Below are positions 62,979 to 64,000 of a stretch of DNA of 64,000 bases, piece by piece. Origin of the DNA: Dehalococcoidia bacterium (GTDB taxonomy: Bacteria; Chloroflexota; Dehalococcoidia; Bin125); the NCBI GenBank assembly GCA_022822855.1, contig JAJDYG010000011.1, forward strand, positions 62,001 to 126,000, in the 5' to 3' direction. The notes beneath the pieces are model-generated. The model was not told the origin of the DNA and did not search any database. It worked only from the letters and a program-made list of their open reading frames with translations. The position numbers and the translations under genes are program-made. Position 1 is the stretch's first letter, and each line of letters opens with the position of its first letter.

Positions 62979-63755
62979 ATGAGCGACCGATTCGAAGGCA
63001 TGGTGGCAATCGTGACCGGCGCAGCCGGCGGCATCGGACGCGCAGCCTGCGCCCGTTTCGCCGAGGACGGCGCAAAAGTCGTCGCCGTCGACCTGGCGGG
63101 CTCCGACCTCGACGAGACCGTCGCCGCCATCTCCAACGCCGGTGGCGAATGCATCACCGTCGAGGCCGATGTCACCCAGGAAGCCGACGTCGCACGCTAC
63201 GTCTCCGCGGCCTTGTCCGCCTACGGCCGAGTCGACGCGTTCTTCAACAACGCCGGCATCGAAGGCGTGCGCTCAGCCCTGACCGAGCTCGACGAGGCAG
63301 ACTTCGACCGAGTGATCGCGGTCAACCTCAAGGGAGTCTGGCTCGGAATGAAGCACGTCGCGCCGGCAATGCAACAATCAGGCGGCGGAGCCATCGTCAA
63401 CACCGCCTCAATCGCCGGCCTTTCGCCGACCCCCGGAATCATCGCCTACGGAGCCTCCAAGCACGCCGTCGTCGGCATGACCAAGTCGGCCGCCCAGGAG
63501 CTCGCTCCCGACGTTCGCGTCAACGCCGTCTGCCCCGGTCCAATCGAGACGCGAATGATGCGCAGCCTCGAGCGCCAGTTCGACCCTGACAACCCCGAGG
63601 CCGTCCACGACGCGTTCGCCGCCGCCAACCCGCTCGGCCGCTACGGCGAGCCCGAAGAAGTTGCAGCCCTCGTCACCTGGCTCTGCTCAGACGATTCCCG
63701 CTACATCAACGGATCGATGCACACCATCGACGGAGGCGGCAACCGAGCGCGCTGA
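62979..63755 (+). CDS. Short-chain dehydrogenase/reductase
   Basis: 258 residues, classical SDR. The cofactor motif is VTGAAGGIGRAACARF with Asp (AVDLAG) favouring NAD(H). Further motifs are NNAGIEG, catalytic Ser in NTASIAGLSP, YGASKHAVVGMTK (Tyr-x3-Lys), and PG-IETRMM. Complete; oxidises or reduces an alcohol/ketone of unknown identity. Downstream lies the convergent korB-like gene. Confidence 0.87.
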   Translation: MSDRFEGMVAIVTGAAGGIGRAACARFAEDGAKVVAVDLAGSDLDETVAAISNAGGECITVEADVTQEADVARYVSAALSAYGRVDAFFNNAGIEGVRSALTELDEADFDRVIAVNLKGVWLGMKHVAPAMQQSGGGAIVNTASIAGLSPTPGIIAYGASKHAVVGMTKSAAQELAPDVRVNAVCPGPIETRMMRSLERQFDPDNPEAVHDAFAAANPLGRYGEPEEVAALVTWLCSDDSRYINGSMHTIDGGGNRAR

Positions 63756-63792
63756 CAGGCACGCCCGCTGGCCTCGACCAACCTGCTCGGGG

Positions 63793-64000
63793 CTACTCCA
63801 CCTGCCAGGTGGAGCGGCCTCGGAGGAGTTGGGTGACGTCGTGGCGGTTCTTGAACTTCTGCACCTCGATCTGGCTGTCGAGGTAATCCCCGTAGGTCGG
63901 AGTCGTGACCTGCCGGATGACTCCCATGGGGACAGGCATCTCGGGGTAGGCGCAGCGGGCCAGGAGCTGGTGCACATCCGGCGCCGGGCGTGTCGCATCG
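63793..64000 (-). CDS. korB: 2-oxoacid:ferredoxin oxidoreductase beta subunit, C-terminus only
   Basis: The last 68 residues of a gene entering from the right edge: HQLLARCAYPEMPVPMGVIR, then QVTTPTYGDYLDSQIE and LLRGRSTWQVE at the end. The MGVIRQV-TPTY block and the terminal STW are the usual end of KorB-type subunits, which bind thiamine pyrophosphate and, with KorA, convert 2-oxoglutarate to succinyl-CoA using ferredoxin. Too short for certainty. Confidence 0.6.
   Translation of the reverse strand, partial: DATRPAPDVHQLLARCAYPEMPVPMGVIRQVTTPTYGDYLDSQIEVQKFKNRHDVTQLLRGRSTWQVE

Overview
The window is GC-rich bacterial chromosome. Its gene content best fits an environmental Chloroflexota of the SAR202/Dehalococcoidia type. 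This is inferred from the mix of families: several luciferase-like (LLM) flavin oxidoreductases, two CaiB/BaiF CoA-transferases, N,N-dimethylformamidase, haloacid dehalogenase-like and epoxide-hydrolase-like enzymes, a sarcosine-oxidase-like enzyme, a KorB-like fragment, and a 23S rRNA gene standing apart from 16S and 5S. No taxonomic marker was searched.

Layout. 1-11.6 kb: two paralogous NarL-type histidine kinases (the left one cut by the window edge, the right one paired with its response regulator), an AhpD-like gene with an in-frame UGA that looks like selenocysteine, a Cache lipoprotein, two HAD hydrolases, both subunits of N,N-dimethylformamidase, and an MFS exporter. 11.8-15.5 kb: a 1230-residue secreted repeat protein. 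15.6-22 kb: a decayed LLM gene, sixA, a Phd/VapC pair whose toxin has a nonsense codon, tRNA-Glu, an aminotransferase, arsC and a KtrAB potassium system. 22-25.7 kb: a free-standing 23S rRNA gene with its own promoter, processing stem, tRNA-fMet and terminator. 25.9-31.5 kb: a DUF169 protein, a secreted binding protein and two CoA-transferases.

31.6-40.5 kb is a defence and mobile region. It holds a deoxyinosine glycosylase, a higB-higA-higA module, a nucleoside-deoxyribosyltransferase/TIR-like coiled-coil protein, and a large restriction-modification gene split by a 2,904-bp IS1595-family transposon. That element has 26-bp identical inverted ends and an 8-bp target duplication. Removing it with one duplication restores the host reading frame exactly. 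Its cargo is a secreted protein that shares both domains with the 1230-residue chromosomal protein, two tRNA-like genes with damaged anticodon arms, and small ORFs.

40.5-64 kb: ketopantoate-reductase-like, sarcosine-oxidase-like, DinB and epoxide-hydrolase genes; PIN and HEPN toxin-type genes; four intact LLM oxidoreductases with an alpha/beta hydrolase; an animal-type haem peroxidase; a DUF5678/retropepsin pair; a RelBE-like pair with an extended antitoxin; an intact second restriction-methylase; a rhomboid protease; an SDR; and the end of a korB-like gene. Palindromic GC-rich intergenic repeats recur through the window.

The strongest leads are (1) the UGA-containing AhpD-like gene with a perfect hairpin downstream of the UGA, (2) the IS1595 transposon and its unusual cargo, and (3) the modular secreted-protein family shared by transposon and chromosome.
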